From: Anoxybacillus pushchinoensis
Lineage (GTDB): Bacteria; Bacillota; Bacilli; Bacillales; Anoxybacillaceae
Direction: 5' to 3'
Length of the DNA: 64,000 bases
Assembly: GCF_900111795.1 (NCBI RefSeq)
Contig: NZ_FOJQ01000002.1
Span: 13,296 to 77,295 of the forward strand
Position 1 is the first letter of the stretch; each line of letters begins with the position of its first letter. Under the pieces are notes generated by a model. The model saw only the letters and a program-made list of their open reading frames with translations. It did no database searches and was not told the DNA's origin. Position numbers and translations under genes: made by a program. Shown one piece after another: positions 33,935 through 45,325 of the stretch.

Positions 33935-34453
33935 ATGTTAAAAATATTATCGACACAGCTTGCTGGGGTGTTTCAACGAATAAGCGCGCAAGAAGAAGAG
34001 CAGTTTGAAGATGCTGCCCGCTTACTTGCACAGGCAATCATTAGTAGCGGAACGATTTTTATTTACGGCATCGATGAAATGGAAGCAGTTGTTGCGGAGG
34101 CGCTTTATGGAGCTGAAAAGCTACCAAACGTAAAACGGCTAGATATAAACGAAGTAACAACCGCTGATCGCGTGCTTATCGTTTCATGCTTTTGTACAAA
34201 TGAAGAAGCAATTCGCATCGCTAAACAACTTCAAGAACAAAACATATGGACAATCGGTATGTCATCCATCATAGAAGAAACGACACAAACACTTGTTGAT
34301 TACGTCGATGTGCATATTGATTTATGTTTAAAACAGCCGCTCGTTCCAACAGAAGATGGTACACGCGTTGGCTTTCCTTCTGCGATTGCCGCTTTATTCG
34401 CTTATCATAGTTTAGCGCTCATGACGCAAGAAATTGTCGCAGAATACGAGTAA
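33935..34453 (+). CDS. ywjG: DUF2529 family protein (YwjG)
   Basis: A 172-residue cytoplasmic protein of the DUF2529 family. It resembles a sugar-isomerase (SIS) fold in outline, with AIISSGTIFIYGIDEME followed by strands such as ADRVLIVSCFCTNEEA, but the function is not known. The start is the ATG at 33935 after AAGGGGATT. It is the only plus-strand gene between spo0F and pyrG, as in B. subtilis, and shares a hairpin terminator with pyrG. Confidence 0.85.
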   Translation: MLKILSTQLAGVFQRISAQEEEQFEDAARLLAQAIISSGTIFIYGIDEMEAVVAEALYGAEKLPNVKRLDINEVTTADRVLIVSCFCTNEEAIRIAKQLQEQNIWTIGMSSIIEETTQTLVDYVDVHIDLCLKQPLVPTEDGTRVGFPSAIAALFAYHSLALMTQEIVAEYE

Positions 34454-36228
<1,775 letters not shown>

Positions 36229-36230
36229 GG

Positions 36231-36785
36231 TTATAATTCCTCATCTTCTTCTAACTCAAGCTCTTCATCGACAACATCTAATTCTTCGTCAATCGGAGCA
36301 TCGTCTAAATCTAGCTCTTCATCTAATAAGTCGTCAATCACTTCTTCGTCTTCATCTAATTCAAAATCGTCGTCTAACAATTCTTCGTCGTCCAATAATT
36401 CCTCATCTAAATCGTCATATACTAATTCGTCCTCATCGACCATGTCATCAAAGTCATCAAAGTCATCGGCCACTTTTTTCTTCTTGTTCTTCTTGACGCG
36501 TTCCACAGGTACCGCTTCGTCTTCTGTTTGATCGTATGGATACCATGCGCGCAAGCCCCAAGCTGTTTCTCCGATACAAATAAACCGTCCATCAACATTT
36601 AAATCTGTATAAAACTGCGCCAAGCGCGGGCGCACTTCACTTTCGGATAACCCTTTTATCGCGACGAGCTGTTCGACCATCTCTTGAAATGATACCGTCT
36701 GCTTTCTCTCACACAATAGCAAATACGCAAGTTCGACGAAAGACATCTCTCGCAATTGTTCTTGAGAGTATTGCTCCAAACTCAC
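36231..36785 (-). CDS. rpoE: DNA-directed RNA polymerase subunit delta
   Basis: Delta is an RNA polymerase accessory subunit of Firmicutes that speeds recycling and affects promoter selection. The 184-residue protein has a folded N-terminal HARE-HTH domain (about 1-90: LREMSFVELAYLLLCERKQ, then VDGRFICIGETAWGLRAWYP). After a lysine patch (VKKNKKKKVADD) comes a long Asp/Glu/Leu C-terminal tail that mimics nucleic acid. The GTG start at 36785 follows AAAGGGAGTG. The pyrG promoter begins right after it. Confidence 0.96.
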   Translation of the reverse strand: MSLEQYSQEQLREMSFVELAYLLLCERKQTVSFQEMVEQLVAIKGLSESEVRPRLAQFYTDLNVDGRFICIGETAWGLRAWYPYDQTEDEAVPVERVKKNKKKKVADDFDDFDDMVDEDELVYDDLDEELLDDEELLDDDFELDEDEEVIDDLLDEELDLDDAPIDEELDVVDEELELEEDEEL

Positions 36786-36879
36786 TTTCCGCACTCCCTT
36801 TCTCAAACGTATGAAAACAACAAAAATCCATACCATTCATTATAAACAAATTCATTTACTTTATGCTAGAGCGTTTCCC

Positions 36880-36908
36880 AAAAAAAATGTCGGGACATTC
36901 CCCGACAT
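36880..36908 (-). terminator. Terminator of the acyl-CoA degradation operon
   Basis: ATGTCGGG (36887-36894) pairs perfectly with 36901-36908, has a six-base loop and is followed by TTTTTTT on the minus strand, right at the icmF stop. Confidence 0.9.
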
Positions 36909-39900
36909 TACATATTGCGGCGATATTGTCCACCGACTTCGTACAACGCCTTCGTAATTTGTCCTAAGCTTGCTACTTTTACCGTCTCCATCAGTTCAGC
37001 GAAAATGTTTCCGCCGCTTACTGCCACATGTTTTAAACGAGCGAGCGCCGCTTCCACTTCGTCTTTATGTTCTTCATGGAATTTGCGTAAGTTTTCAAGT
37101 TGTAATTGCTTTTCTTCGTATGATGCGCGTGCAAGCTGTAGGCTTTCAATTTCTTCTTCGACAGCAGCATTCGGGTTTAAATATGTGTTTACCCCGATGA
37201 TCGGCAGTTCTCCGCTATGTTTTTTCATTTCATAATACATCGATTCATCTTGGATTTTACCGCGCTGATATTGCATCTCCATCGCTCCGAGCACGCCGCC
37301 ACGCTCATCGAGGCGTTCAAACTCTTTTAGCACCGCCTCCTCAACTAAGTCGGTTAACTCCTCAATAATGAATGAACCTTGCAGTGGGTTTTCATTTTTC
37401 GTCAACCCGTGCTCTTTTGTAATAATGAGCTGAATGGCCATCGCGCGACGAACAGACTCTTCAGTCGGCGTTGTGATCGCTTCATCATAGGCGTTCGTAT
37501 GAAGCGAGTTGCAATTGTCATGAAGCGCCATAAGCGCTTGTAACGTCGTGCGAATGTCGTTAAAGTCGATTTCTTGGGCATGTAGTGAACGACCCGACGT
37601 TTGTACGTGATATTTCAATTTTTGGCTCCGTTCATTTGCTCCGTATTTTTCGCGCATCGCAACCGCCCAAATGCGCCGTGCGACCCGGCCGATTACGGTA
37701 TATTCCGGATCGAGACCGTTGCTGAAGAAAAATGATAAGTTTGGTGCAAAATCATCAATATGCATCCCCCGGCTTAAATAGTATTCCACGTACGTAAAGC
37801 CGTTGGCGAGCGTAAATGCCAATTGCGTAATCGGGTTCGCTCCCGCCTCGGCAATATGATAGCCTGAGATCGAAACAGAATAGTAGTTGCGCGCGCGGTT
37901 GTCAATGAAATATTGTTGAATGTCCCCCATCATGCGCAAAGCGAATTCCGTCGAGAAAATACACGTATTTTGCCCTTGGTCTTCTTTTAAAATATCGGCT
38001 TGCACCGTTCCGCGCACCGTTTGCAGCGTCCATGCTTTCACTTGCTCGTATTCTTCTTTTGTCAGCTTTCGCCCAAGCTCCGCTTCTTTCCTTTCGACTT
38101 GTTGATCGATCGCTGTGTTCATAAACATCGCTAAAATGATCGGCGCCGGACCGTTAATCGTCATCGATACGGACGTGAGCGGATCGCACAAATCAAAACC
38201 TTTATATAGCTTTTTCATATCATCTAACGTACAAACGCTTACACCACTCTCACCAATTTTTCCAAAAATGTCCGGGCGTTCGTTTGGATCCTCGCCATAT
38301 AGCGTTACAGAATCAAACGCTGTGCTCAACCGTTTTGCACGATCATCTTTACATAAGTAATGGAAACGTCGGTTCGTCCGCTCTGGCGTCCCTTCCCCTG
38401 CAAATTGCCGCTTCGGATCTTCCCCTTGCCGTTTAAACGGAAATACGCCTGCTGTAAACGGAAACGCGCCCGGAACGTTTTCTTTATAAATCCATCGTAA
38501 AATTTCTCCGTAATCTTTAAACTTCGGCAACGCCACTTTCGGAATATATAACCCTGCTAAACTTTTTGTCGTTAGTGGGATGACGATCTCTTTATCCCGC
38601 ACTTTCGTCACAAACTCCTTTGCGGCATATTTCTTTTTCACGTCTTCCCATGATGCTAATAGCTTTCTTGACTCCGGCGTTAACTTTTCCTCATATGTCC
38701 GCTTCGCCTCTTGTAAAGCTAACAACGCTTGTTCATCATGGCGCTCGTTCATCGCTTCGATGGCACCTTCAAGCTGGAATATGCGGCGGGCAATCTCACA
38801 TTGTTCATTGACACGTTTATGATATTGTCTAATCGTATCGGCAATTTCACGCAAATAATGGCGACGCTCGTTCGGGATAATGACGTTTTGTTTTTCGACA
38901 TGATCGACTTTTTGTAACGTCGTTGTCCAATTCGTGCCCATTCGTTCGTTAATTAAATCAATTAATGCGACAAACAACGTATTCGTTCCTGGATCGTTAA
39001 ATTGGCTAGCGATCGTACCGAACACCGGCATGTCGCTCACATCGCGATCAAACAATTGATGGCTGCGCTGATATTGCTTTTGCACTTGACGCTTTGCATC
39101 TTCTGACCCTTTGCGCTCAAATTTATTAATGACGATGAGATCGGCATAGTCGATCATATCGATTTTTTCAAGTTGCGATGGTGCGCCAAATTCACTCGTC
39201 ATAACATACATCGCAATGTCGCAAATATCTTTAATCGCCGCATCACCTTGCCCGATCCCGCTCGTCTCGACAATGACTAAATCAAAGCCTGCTGCCTTGA
39301 CGACTTCAATTGCATCTTGAATGGCGAGCGATAATTCCGAACGGGAACTGCGCGTCGCTAAACTGCGCATATATACGCGCGGCGAAGAAATCGCATTCAT
39401 ACGAATGCGGTCGCCAAGCAACGCACCGCCCGTTTTTTGCTTCGTCGGGTCAACCGATAAAATCGCCACTTTTTTCTCGGGAATTTCGTTTAAAAAACGA
39501 CGCACAAGCTCATCAGTAAGCGAGCTTTTCCCAGCACCACCCGTTCCCGTAATACCGACTACCGGAACGCGTTTTGCCATCGCCTTCACTCGTTGTAAAG
39601 CAGCTTCTGTCGTAGCGGCTGCTTCACTATGATCGTTTACGCGATTTTCACACACGGTGATGAGTCGCGCCACCGCTTGAACATCCCCGCTTGCTAGTCG
39701 CTCGACTTCATCAGTAATTTCCCTTACGGTCGGAAAATCACATTGCTCCATCATGATATTAATCATTCCTTGCAATCCGTAACGCCGACCATCTTCTGGC
39801 GAGAAAATACGTGCGATCCCATATTCGTGCAATTCTTTTATTTCCCTTGGAATAATAACGCCACCACCACCGCCGTAAATGCGAATATGTGAAGCGCCGC

Positions 39901-40162
39901 GCTGTTGCAATAAGTCGTACATATATTTAAAAAACTCCATATGACCGCCTTGATATGAAGAAACTGCAATTCCTTGTACATCTTCTTGAATGGCAGCGTT
40001 CACAATTTCTTCGACGGAGCGGTTATGGCCGAGGTGAATGACCTCTGCTCCGCTCGCTTGTAAAATGCGGCGCATAATGTTAATTGCCGCATCGTGCCCA
40101 TCAAACAAACTAGATGCTGTTACGAAGCGAACGTGATGTTTTGGACGATATATGTGCGCCAT
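36908..40162 (-). CDS. icmF: Fused isobutyryl-CoA mutase (IcmF)
   Basis: IcmF is a coenzyme B12-dependent mutase that interconverts isobutyryl-CoA and n-butyryl-CoA (and related acyl-CoAs), fused to its own G-protein chaperone. The 1084-residue protein has the B12-binding domain first (1-140, DGHDAA at 21-26 with His23 the likely cobalt ligand), then a MeaB-like GTPase (P-loop [12 protein letters not shown] near 203-214, NKFERKGS as the G4 motif), then the mutase barrel from about 560. It is the last gene of the operon, 20 bases after the TetR gene. It should feed valine- or branched-chain-derived acyl-CoA into the operon's beta-oxidation. Confidence 0.95.
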   Translation of the reverse strand: MAHIYRPKHHVRFVTASSLFDGHDAAINIMRRILQASGAEVIHLGHNRSVEEIVNAAIQEDVQGIAVSSYQGGHMEFFKYMYDLLQQRGASHIRIYGGGGGVIIPREIKELHEYGIARIFSPEDGRRYGLQGMINIMMEQCDFPTVREITDEVERLASGDVQAVARLITVCENRVNDHSEAAATTEAALQRVKAMAKRVPVVGITGTGGAGKSSLTDELVRRFLNEIPEKKVAILSVDPTKQKTGGALLGDRIRMNAISSPRVYMRSLATRSSRSELSLAIQDAIEVVKAAGFDLVIVETSGIGQGDAAIKDICDIAMYVMTSEFGAPSQLEKIDMIDYADLIVINKFERKGSEDAKRQVQKQYQRSHQLFDRDVSDMPVFGTIASQFNDPGTNTLFVALIDLINERMGTNWTTTLQKVDHVEKQNVIIPNERRHYLREIADTIRQYHKRVNEQCEIARRIFQLEGAIEAMNERHDEQALLALQEAKRTYEEKLTPESRKLLASWEDVKKKYAAKEFVTKVRDKEIVIPLTTKSLAGLYIPKVALPKFKDYGEILRWIYKENVPGAFPFTAGVFPFKRQGEDPKRQFAGEGTPERTNRRFHYLCKDDRAKRLSTAFDSVTLYGEDPNERPDIFGKIGESGVSVCTLDDMKKLYKGFDLCDPLTSVSMTINGPAPIILAMFMNTAIDQQVERKEAELGRKLTKEEYEQVKAWTLQTVRGTVQADILKEDQGQNTCIFSTEFALRMMGDIQQYFIDNRARNYYSVSISGYHIAEAGANPITQLAFTLANGFTYVEYYLSRGMHIDDFAPNLSFFFSNGLDPEYTVIGRVARRIWAVAMREKYGANERSQKLKYHVQTSGRSLHAQEIDFNDIRTTLQALMALHDNCNSLHTNAYDEAITTPTEESVRRAMAIQLIITKEHGLTKNENPLQGSFIIEELTDLVEEAVLKEFERLDERGGVLGAMEMQYQRGKIQDESMYYEMKKHSGELPIIGVNTYLNPNAAVEEEIESLQLARASYEEKQLQLENLRKFHEEHKDEVEAALARLKHVAVSGGNIFAELMETVKVASLGQITKALYEVGGQYRRNM

Positions 40163-40182
40163 CTTTCTCCCATCCCCTTTCG

Positions 40183-40806
40183 CTACCGCTTTATAATGCC
40201 GTCAAGCAATAGCTTCGTTTGCAATTCAATATATTCATCGAGCGTATACATTTTTTTTAATGCCCAACGACGGAACCCCCACATTTGACCGAGAACGAAA
40301 ATGTTATGTGCAAATAATTGAATTTCCTGCTCTGTCAATGAAAATACCCCATTGTCGACACAGCGTCGCAAAATGTGTTCAAACATCGCAACCATTTGCA
40401 ATTCTTTATTAAGCACGTACGGAAGCGATTCTTTGCCGAGCGCTTTCGCTTCTTGATACATAACGAGCACTTCATCTTGCAGCTCATCAACAACGCGAAA
40501 ATAGTAGCCAATCGCTAGCTTTAAACTATCTAAATCCCCTTTTGTCGTATCGATTGCCTGCTCCATACGATCGCGCACTTCATCGTAAATCCGATCGCAC
40601 ACTAAATAAAGGACATCCTCTTTTTTGCGAATATATTCGTATAACGTTCCGATGCTAAAGCCGGAAGCGCGGGCAATTTCGCGCGTCGTCGTTTGATGAA
40701 ACCCCTTTTGCTTAAATAGCGAAATCGCCCCTTTTATCATTTGATTGCGCCTTTTTTTCACAAGCCGCTCGTCTTTAACGGACGCTGGTACCTCACGCTT
40801 TTTCAT
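40183..40806 (-). CDS. TetR family regulator of acyl-CoA degradation (FadR-like)
   Basis: A 207-residue repressor with an N-terminal TetR helix-turn-helix (about residues 22-68, [21 protein letters not shown]) and an alpha-helical ligand domain. Its location inside the acyl-CoA operon and two matching palindromes (45203-45222 and 47472-47489) suggest that it controls this operon and fadF, releasing DNA on binding long- or medium-chain acyl-CoA, as B. subtilis FadR does. It could instead be a different acyl-CoA-responsive TetR; the name is not assigned. Confidence 0.88.
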   Translation of the reverse strand: MKKREVPASVKDERLVKKRRNQMIKGAISLFKQKGFHQTTTREIARASGFSIGTLYEYIRKKEDVLYLVCDRIYDEVRDRMEQAIDTTKGDLDSLKLAIGYYFRVVDELQDEVLVMYQEAKALGKESLPYVLNKELQMVAMFEHILRRCVDNGVFSLTEQEIQLFAHNIFVLGQMWGFRRWALKKMYTLDEYIELQTKLLLDGIIKR

Positions 40807-40817
40807 CTCATCCCACC

Positions 40818-41957
40818 TTATTTCGTTAACATTCTTGAAATGACGAGACGTTGAATTTCTTGCGTTCCTTCATAAATTTGCGTAATTTTTGCATCGCGCA
40901 TAAACCGTTCGACTGGATAGTCTTTCGTATAACCGTAACCGCCGAAAATTTGTACCGCTTCGACCGTAACTTTCATCGCCGTATCACCCGCGAACAATTT
41001 CGCCATTGCCGATTCTTTTCCGTACGGCAAGCCGTTTGATTCAAGCCATGCTGCTTGATATGTTAGTAAGCGCGCCGCTTCAATGGCAGTTGCCATATCC
41101 GCTAATTTAAAGGCAATGCCTTGTTGTTCTGCAATTGGCTTGCCGAATTGAACGCGCCCTTTTGCGTATTCGACCGCTGCATCTAACGCGCCTTGCGCGA
41201 TGCCAACCGCCTGCGCTGCGATACCATTTCGACCGCCATCAAGCGTCATCATAGCGATTTTAAATCCTTCTCCTTCTTCACCGAGCAAATTTTCTTTCGG
41301 AATGCGGCAGTCTTCAAAAATGAGCTCCGTCGTTGGTGATGAACGAATGCCGAGCTTTTTCTCTTTTTTTCCGATCGAAAATCCAGGCGTTCCTTTTTCA
41401 ACAATAAATGCGCTTATGCCGCGATGTTTTTTCTCTGGATCTGTCACCGCAAAAACGATATAAATTTCCGCTTCTCCACCGTTTGTAATCCATACTTTCG
41501 AACCGTTTAATACGTAATGGTCGCCATCGCGCACGGCACGCGTTTTCATCGATGACACGTCAGAACCAGCCCCCGGTTCAGACAACCCGTATGCTCCGAG
41601 CTTTTCTCCCGTCGCTAACGCCCGTAAATACGTTTGTTTTTGCTGCTCCGTCCCAAATTTATAAATTGGCCAACTCGCTAACGAAATGTGAGCAGAAAGC
41701 GTTACTCCTGTTGATGCGCACACTTTTGACAGTTCCTCAACAGCAATCACGTATGCTAAATAGTCGCTTCCGATGCCGCCGTATTCCTCTGGCCACGGGA
41801 TGCCTGTTAAGCCGAGCTCCGCCATTTTATTAAAAATGCTGCGATCAAATCGCTCTTCTTCGTCGCGTTCGGCCGCTGTCGGCGCGACTTCATTTTTCGC
41901 AAAATCGCGCACCATTTTTCGAATCATTTCATGCTCTTCACTTAACTGAAAATTCAT
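40818..41957 (-). CDS. Acyl-CoA dehydrogenase
   Basis: An FAD enzyme of 379 residues that introduces the 2,3 double bond in acyl-CoA. It shows the flavin/substrate motif [14 protein letters not shown], the [13 protein letters not shown] segment and the catalytic-base region with [14 protein letters not shown] near the C-terminus. Its ATG overlaps the stop of the preceding acyl-CoA dehydrogenase by four bases. The two dehydrogenases are paralogues of the short/branched-chain class and probably differ in substrate. Confidence 0.93.
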   Translation of the reverse strand: MNFQLSEEHEMIRKMVRDFAKNEVAPTAAERDEEERFDRSIFNKMAELGLTGIPWPEEYGGIGSDYLAYVIAVEELSKVCASTGVTLSAHISLASWPIYKFGTEQQKQTYLRALATGEKLGAYGLSEPGAGSDVSSMKTRAVRDGDHYVLNGSKVWITNGGEAEIYIVFAVTDPEKKHRGISAFIVEKGTPGFSIGKKEKKLGIRSSPTTELIFEDCRIPKENLLGEEGEGFKIAMMTLDGGRNGIAAQAVGIAQGALDAAVEYAKGRVQFGKPIAEQQGIAFKLADMATAIEAARLLTYQAAWLESNGLPYGKESAMAKLFAGDTAMKVTVEAVQIFGGYGYTKDYPVERFMRDAKITQIYEGTQEIQRLVISRMLTK

Positions 41958-43105
41958 TTCTCCATCCCCCTTAACACATGTTTACTAATGACGAGCCGTT
42001 GAATTTCGCTCGTTCCTTCGTAAATTTCACATACTTTCGCGTCGCGGAATAACCGCTCAACCGGATAGTCTTCTGTATAGCCATTTCCTCCGAAAATTTG
42101 CACCGCTTCAATCGCGTTTTCCATCGCTGTTTTTGATGCAAACAGCTTCGCCATCGATGCTTCCTTTCCGCACGGCATGCCGTTTGCGCGTAAAAAAGCT
42201 GCCCGGTAAACGAGCAATTTAGCAGCTTCGACGTTCGTTGCCATATCTGCTAGTTTAAAAGCAATACCTTGTTGTTCTGCAATTGGCTTGCCAAACTGGA
42301 TGCGCTCTTTCGCGTAGTTCGTCGCATGTTCAAGCGCAGCTTCGGCAATACCAAGCGATTGGGCTGCGATACCGATGCGACCGCTATCTAAATTAGCCAT
42401 CGCAATTTTAAAGCCATCACCTTCTTGCCCGAGCAAGTTTTCTGCTGGCACGCGCATATCTTCAAACGATAATTGAACGGTGCGCGACCCGTGAAGCCCC
42501 ATTTTTTTCTCGTCTTTTCCGATCACAAAGCCAGGGGTATTCTTTTCAACGATAAATGCGCTTACCCCTTTACTTCCTTTTTCTTCGAGATTTGTGCGGG
42601 CAAATACGATATACGTATCCGCTTCGCCTCCGTTTGTAATAAATACTTTTGAGCCATTTAATACGTAATGGTCACCGTCGCGAATAGCTGTCGTTTTTAA
42701 ACTTGCCGCATCGGAACCTGATCCTGGCTCTGTTAAACAAAACGCCCCTAAATATTCGCCCCGAGCGAGCTTTGGCACATATTTTCGCTTCTGCTCTTCC
42801 GTTCCGAAGTATAAAATCGGGTTTGTGCCGACGGATGTATGAACGGATAAAATGACCCCGACAGTTGCGCTTACTTTTGAAATTTCATGAATGGCAATAA
42901 TGTATGACGTGAAGTCCATCCCTGCGCCGCCATATTGCTCAGGCACAGTAATGCCCATTAAACCAAGCTCTGCCATTTTTTCGAGAATGGGGCGCGGAAA
43001 CTCGCCGCGCTCCATCCGCTCAACGAACGGTGCAATTTCATTTGCCGCAAATTCGCGCACCATTTGACGCATCATTTGTTGTTCTTCTGTAAAATGTACA
43101 TTCAT
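41954..43105 (-). CDS. Acyl-CoA dehydrogenase, butyryl-CoA type
   Basis: A second FAD acyl-CoA dehydrogenase of 383 residues, with [33 protein letters not shown], and the C-terminal [13 protein letters not shown] containing the likely catalytic glutamate. It follows the 3-hydroxyacyl-CoA dehydrogenase by 13 bases and overlaps the next dehydrogenase. Short-chain specificity is inferred from resemblance to butyryl-CoA dehydrogenases and from its neighbours. Confidence 0.93.
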   Translation of the reverse strand: MNVHFTEEQQMMRQMVREFAANEIAPFVERMERGEFPRPILEKMAELGLMGITVPEQYGGAGMDFTSYIIAIHEISKVSATVGVILSVHTSVGTNPILYFGTEEQKRKYVPKLARGEYLGAFCLTEPGSGSDAASLKTTAIRDGDHYVLNGSKVFITNGGEADTYIVFARTNLEEKGSKGVSAFIVEKNTPGFVIGKDEKKMGLHGSRTVQLSFEDMRVPAENLLGQEGDGFKIAMANLDSGRIGIAAQSLGIAEAALEHATNYAKERIQFGKPIAEQQGIAFKLADMATNVEAAKLLVYRAAFLRANGMPCGKEASMAKLFASKTAMENAIEAVQIFGGNGYTEDYPVERLFRDAKVCEIYEGTSEIQRLVISKHVLRGMEK

Positions 43106-43118
43106 GCTGTCAACCCCT

Positions 43119-43964
43119 TTATTCGTACGTGTAAAATCCTCGCCCTGTTTTTCTGCCCAGCCAACCAGCTTTCACATATTTACGTAAAAGCGGACACGGA
43201 CGGTATTTGTCATCACCAAGTCCATCATGAAGTACTTCCATAATGTATAAGCACGTATCTAAGCCGATAAAGTCCGCTAAAGTGAGCGGTCCCATCGGAT
43301 GATTCATTCCAAGCTTCATCACTTCGTCAATCGCTTCTTTCGTCGCGACACCTTCGTATAAACAATAAATGGCCTCGTTAATCATCGGCATTAATACGCG
43401 GTTAGAAACAAATCCTGGGAAGTCGTTTACTTCAACTGGCACTTTTCCTAACGTTTTTGTCATTTGTTCAATCGCTTCATACACTTCATGAGCTGTTGCG
43501 AGACCGCGAATAATTTCGACGAGTTTCATAATCGGTACAGGGTTCATAAAATGCATGCCAATCACTTTTTCTGGTCGTTTCGTAGCTGCAGCGATTTCTG
43601 TAATTGGTAGTGAGGACGTATTTGTTGCTAAAATGGCATGCGGAGGTGTGATTTCGTCTAGCTGGGCAAACAGTGCTGTTTTCACATCCATATGTTCAAC
43701 GACTGCTTCGATGACGACATCGACGTCGCTTCCATCACGCAAATCGGTCGATGTGCGAATGCGGCTCATCGCTTCATCGCGCTGTTGTTCGCTTAGCGCC
43801 CCTTTTTCGACGAATTTGTTTATACTTTTTGCGATATTGTTAAGCCCCCATTGTACGCGCTCTTCATTGACATCGTTTAAAATAACGTCATATCCTGCTG
43901 TGGCGCACACTTGGGCAATGCCTGATCCCATTTGACCAGCACCAACAACCATTACTTTTTTCAT
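43119..43964 (-). CDS. hbd: 3-hydroxybutyryl-CoA dehydrogenase
   Basis: An NAD(P) enzyme that oxidises 3-hydroxyacyl-CoA to 3-ketoacyl-CoA. The 281-residue protein has the N-terminal Rossmann motif [14 protein letters not shown], the catalytic His-Glu region in [18 protein letters not shown], and [19 protein letters not shown]. It lies 14 bases after the thiolase gene. The paralogue in B. subtilis is mmgB. Confidence 0.95.
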   Translation of the reverse strand: MKKVMVVGAGQMGSGIAQVCATAGYDVILNDVNEERVQWGLNNIAKSINKFVEKGALSEQQRDEAMSRIRTSTDLRDGSDVDVVIEAVVEHMDVKTALFAQLDEITPPHAILATNTSSLPITEIAAATKRPEKVIGMHFMNPVPIMKLVEIIRGLATAHEVYEAIEQMTKTLGKVPVEVNDFPGFVSNRVLMPMINEAIYCLYEGVATKEAIDEVMKLGMNHPMGPLTLADFIGLDTCLYIMEVLHDGLGDDKYRPCPLLRKYVKAGWLGRKTGRGFYTYE

Positions 43965-43978
43965 CGTCCCATCCCCCG

Positions 43979-45160
43979 TTAATGAACTTCAATCATGATC
44001 GCATCACCTTGACCGCCACCGCTGCAAATCGCTGCGATGCCAGTGCCGCCTCCGCGACGTTTTAATTCGTGAATAAGCGTAATAATGATGCGCGCCCCAC
44101 TTGCTCCGATCGGGTGCCCAAGCGCGATCGCGCCGCCATTGACGTTCACTTTTTCTTCCGGCAAGTCGGCAATTTTCATGCTCGCTAAAGCGACGGAAGC
44201 AAACGCTTCGTTAATTTCAAATAAGTCGATATCATGTACCGTTTTTCCTGTTTTACGTAACAATTCATTGATGACAATGCCGGGCGTTTTCGGAAAATCT
44301 TTCGCTTCAATCGCAATCGCCGCATGTGCAACAATCGTCGCAAGCGGAGTAAGACCTTCTTTTTGCGCCCGTTCTTCGCTCATTAATACGAGCGCGGCAG
44401 CCCCGTCATTGACCCCTGGTGCATTGCCTGCGGTAATCGTTCCCGTCGGATCAAAAACTGGTGCAAGTTGCGCTAATTTTTCAAGCGATGTATCTTTTCG
44501 TGGCGATTCATCAACCGCTACCGTGATCGGTTCTCCTCTTCGTTGTGGAACGGTAATAGGAACAATTTCTTCTGCCAGTTTGCCGCCTTCCATTGCAGCA
44601 ATCGCTAATTGATGGCTTCGATACGCCCAGCGGTCTTGCTCTTCGCGCGTAATGCCTAACTCTTTTGCTGTTTCGCTTCCGTAAATCCCCATATGCACGC
44701 CTGTAAAGCTGCATGTCAATCCGTCATACACCATCATATCTTTTACCGTCGAATCGCCCATGCGCAATCCCCAGCGCGCTTTCGGCAACATATACGGCGC
44801 ATTGCTCATCGATTCCATTCCCCCAGCCACGATCACGTCGGCATCACCTGCGCGAATAATTTGATCGCCGAGCGTGACGCTACGCATCCCTGAGGCGCAC
44901 ACTTTGTTGATCGTCTCCGTTTTCGTCTCCCACGGAATGCCTGCCTCTCTTGCGGCTTGTCGCGATGGGAGCTGCCCTTGTCCACCTTGCAATACCGTGC
45001 CGAAAATGACTTCATCGACATCTTCTGCACGAACGTTTGCGCGCGCTAACGCCTCCTTGATCGCCTTTCCACCGAGCTGTACTGCGCTAAATGAGCTTAA
45101 ACTTCCACCAAACTTTCCGAATGGCGTGCGTACCCCGCTAACAATGACCGTTTTCCCCAT
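43979..45160 (-). CDS. Acetyl-CoA acetyltransferase (thiolase)
   Basis: The 393-residue thiolase cleaves or forms acetoacetyl-CoA and longer 3-ketoacyl-CoA. It has the acyl-accepting cysteine in [11 protein letters not shown] (near residue 88), the [17 protein letters not shown] block with the catalytic His and the second cysteine in [11 protein letters not shown]. It is the first gene of the acyl-CoA operon, and a TetR-type palindrome lies 43 bases upstream of the start. The homologue in the B. subtilis mmg operon is mmgA. Confidence 0.95.
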   Translation of the reverse strand: MGKTVIVSGVRTPFGKFGGSLSSFSAVQLGGKAIKEALARANVRAEDVDEVIFGTVLQGGQGQLPSRQAAREAGIPWETKTETINKVCASGMRSVTLGDQIIRAGDADVIVAGGMESMSNAPYMLPKARWGLRMGDSTVKDMMVYDGLTCSFTGVHMGIYGSETAKELGITREEQDRWAYRSHQLAIAAMEGGKLAEEIVPITVPQRRGEPITVAVDESPRKDTSLEKLAQLAPVFDPTGTITAGNAPGVNDGAAALVLMSEERAQKEGLTPLATIVAHAAIAIEAKDFPKTPGIVINELLRKTGKTVHDIDLFEINEAFASVALASMKIADLPEEKVNVNGGAIALGHPIGASGARIIITLIHELKRRGGGTGIAAICSGGGQGDAIMIEVH

Positions 45161-45202
45161 GTTTCTCCCCCTTTTCGTAATAAGAAAGCCCTTTCAAAAA
45201 TG

Positions 45203-45222
45203 TTGAGCGAACGCTCGTTCAA
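45203..45222. promoter_or_regulatory. FadR-like operator upstream of the acyl-CoA operon
   Basis: Read on the minus strand it is TTGAACGAGCGTTCGCTCAA, an imperfect palindrome with 16 of 20 symmetric positions. It matches the site before fadF at 16 of 20 positions, including the core GAGCGTTC. Confidence 0.7.
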
Positions 45223-45235
45223 TTATGGACGGGCA

Positions 45236-45262
45236 AAGAAGGCGCACGCAACCGTACACCTT
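45236..45262 (-). terminator. Terminator of fadF
   Basis: A 10-bp stem with two G-T pairs (45239-45248 and 45253-45262) and a four-base loop lies about 65 bases after the fadF stop; CTTCTTT follows on the minus strand. The T-run is weak. Confidence 0.6.
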
Positions 45263-45325
45263 CCTATTGCCTTCATTATACTTAAAATATCTTAAAAATA
45301 AAACTATTTATTTTTTTTAGAATTT

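Noticed and set aside
44085-44612. Plus-strand open frame of 175 codons opposite the thiolase
   Set aside because: It lies wholly within the thiolase gene on the other strand and its Ala/Ser-rich translation reflects thiolase codon usage.
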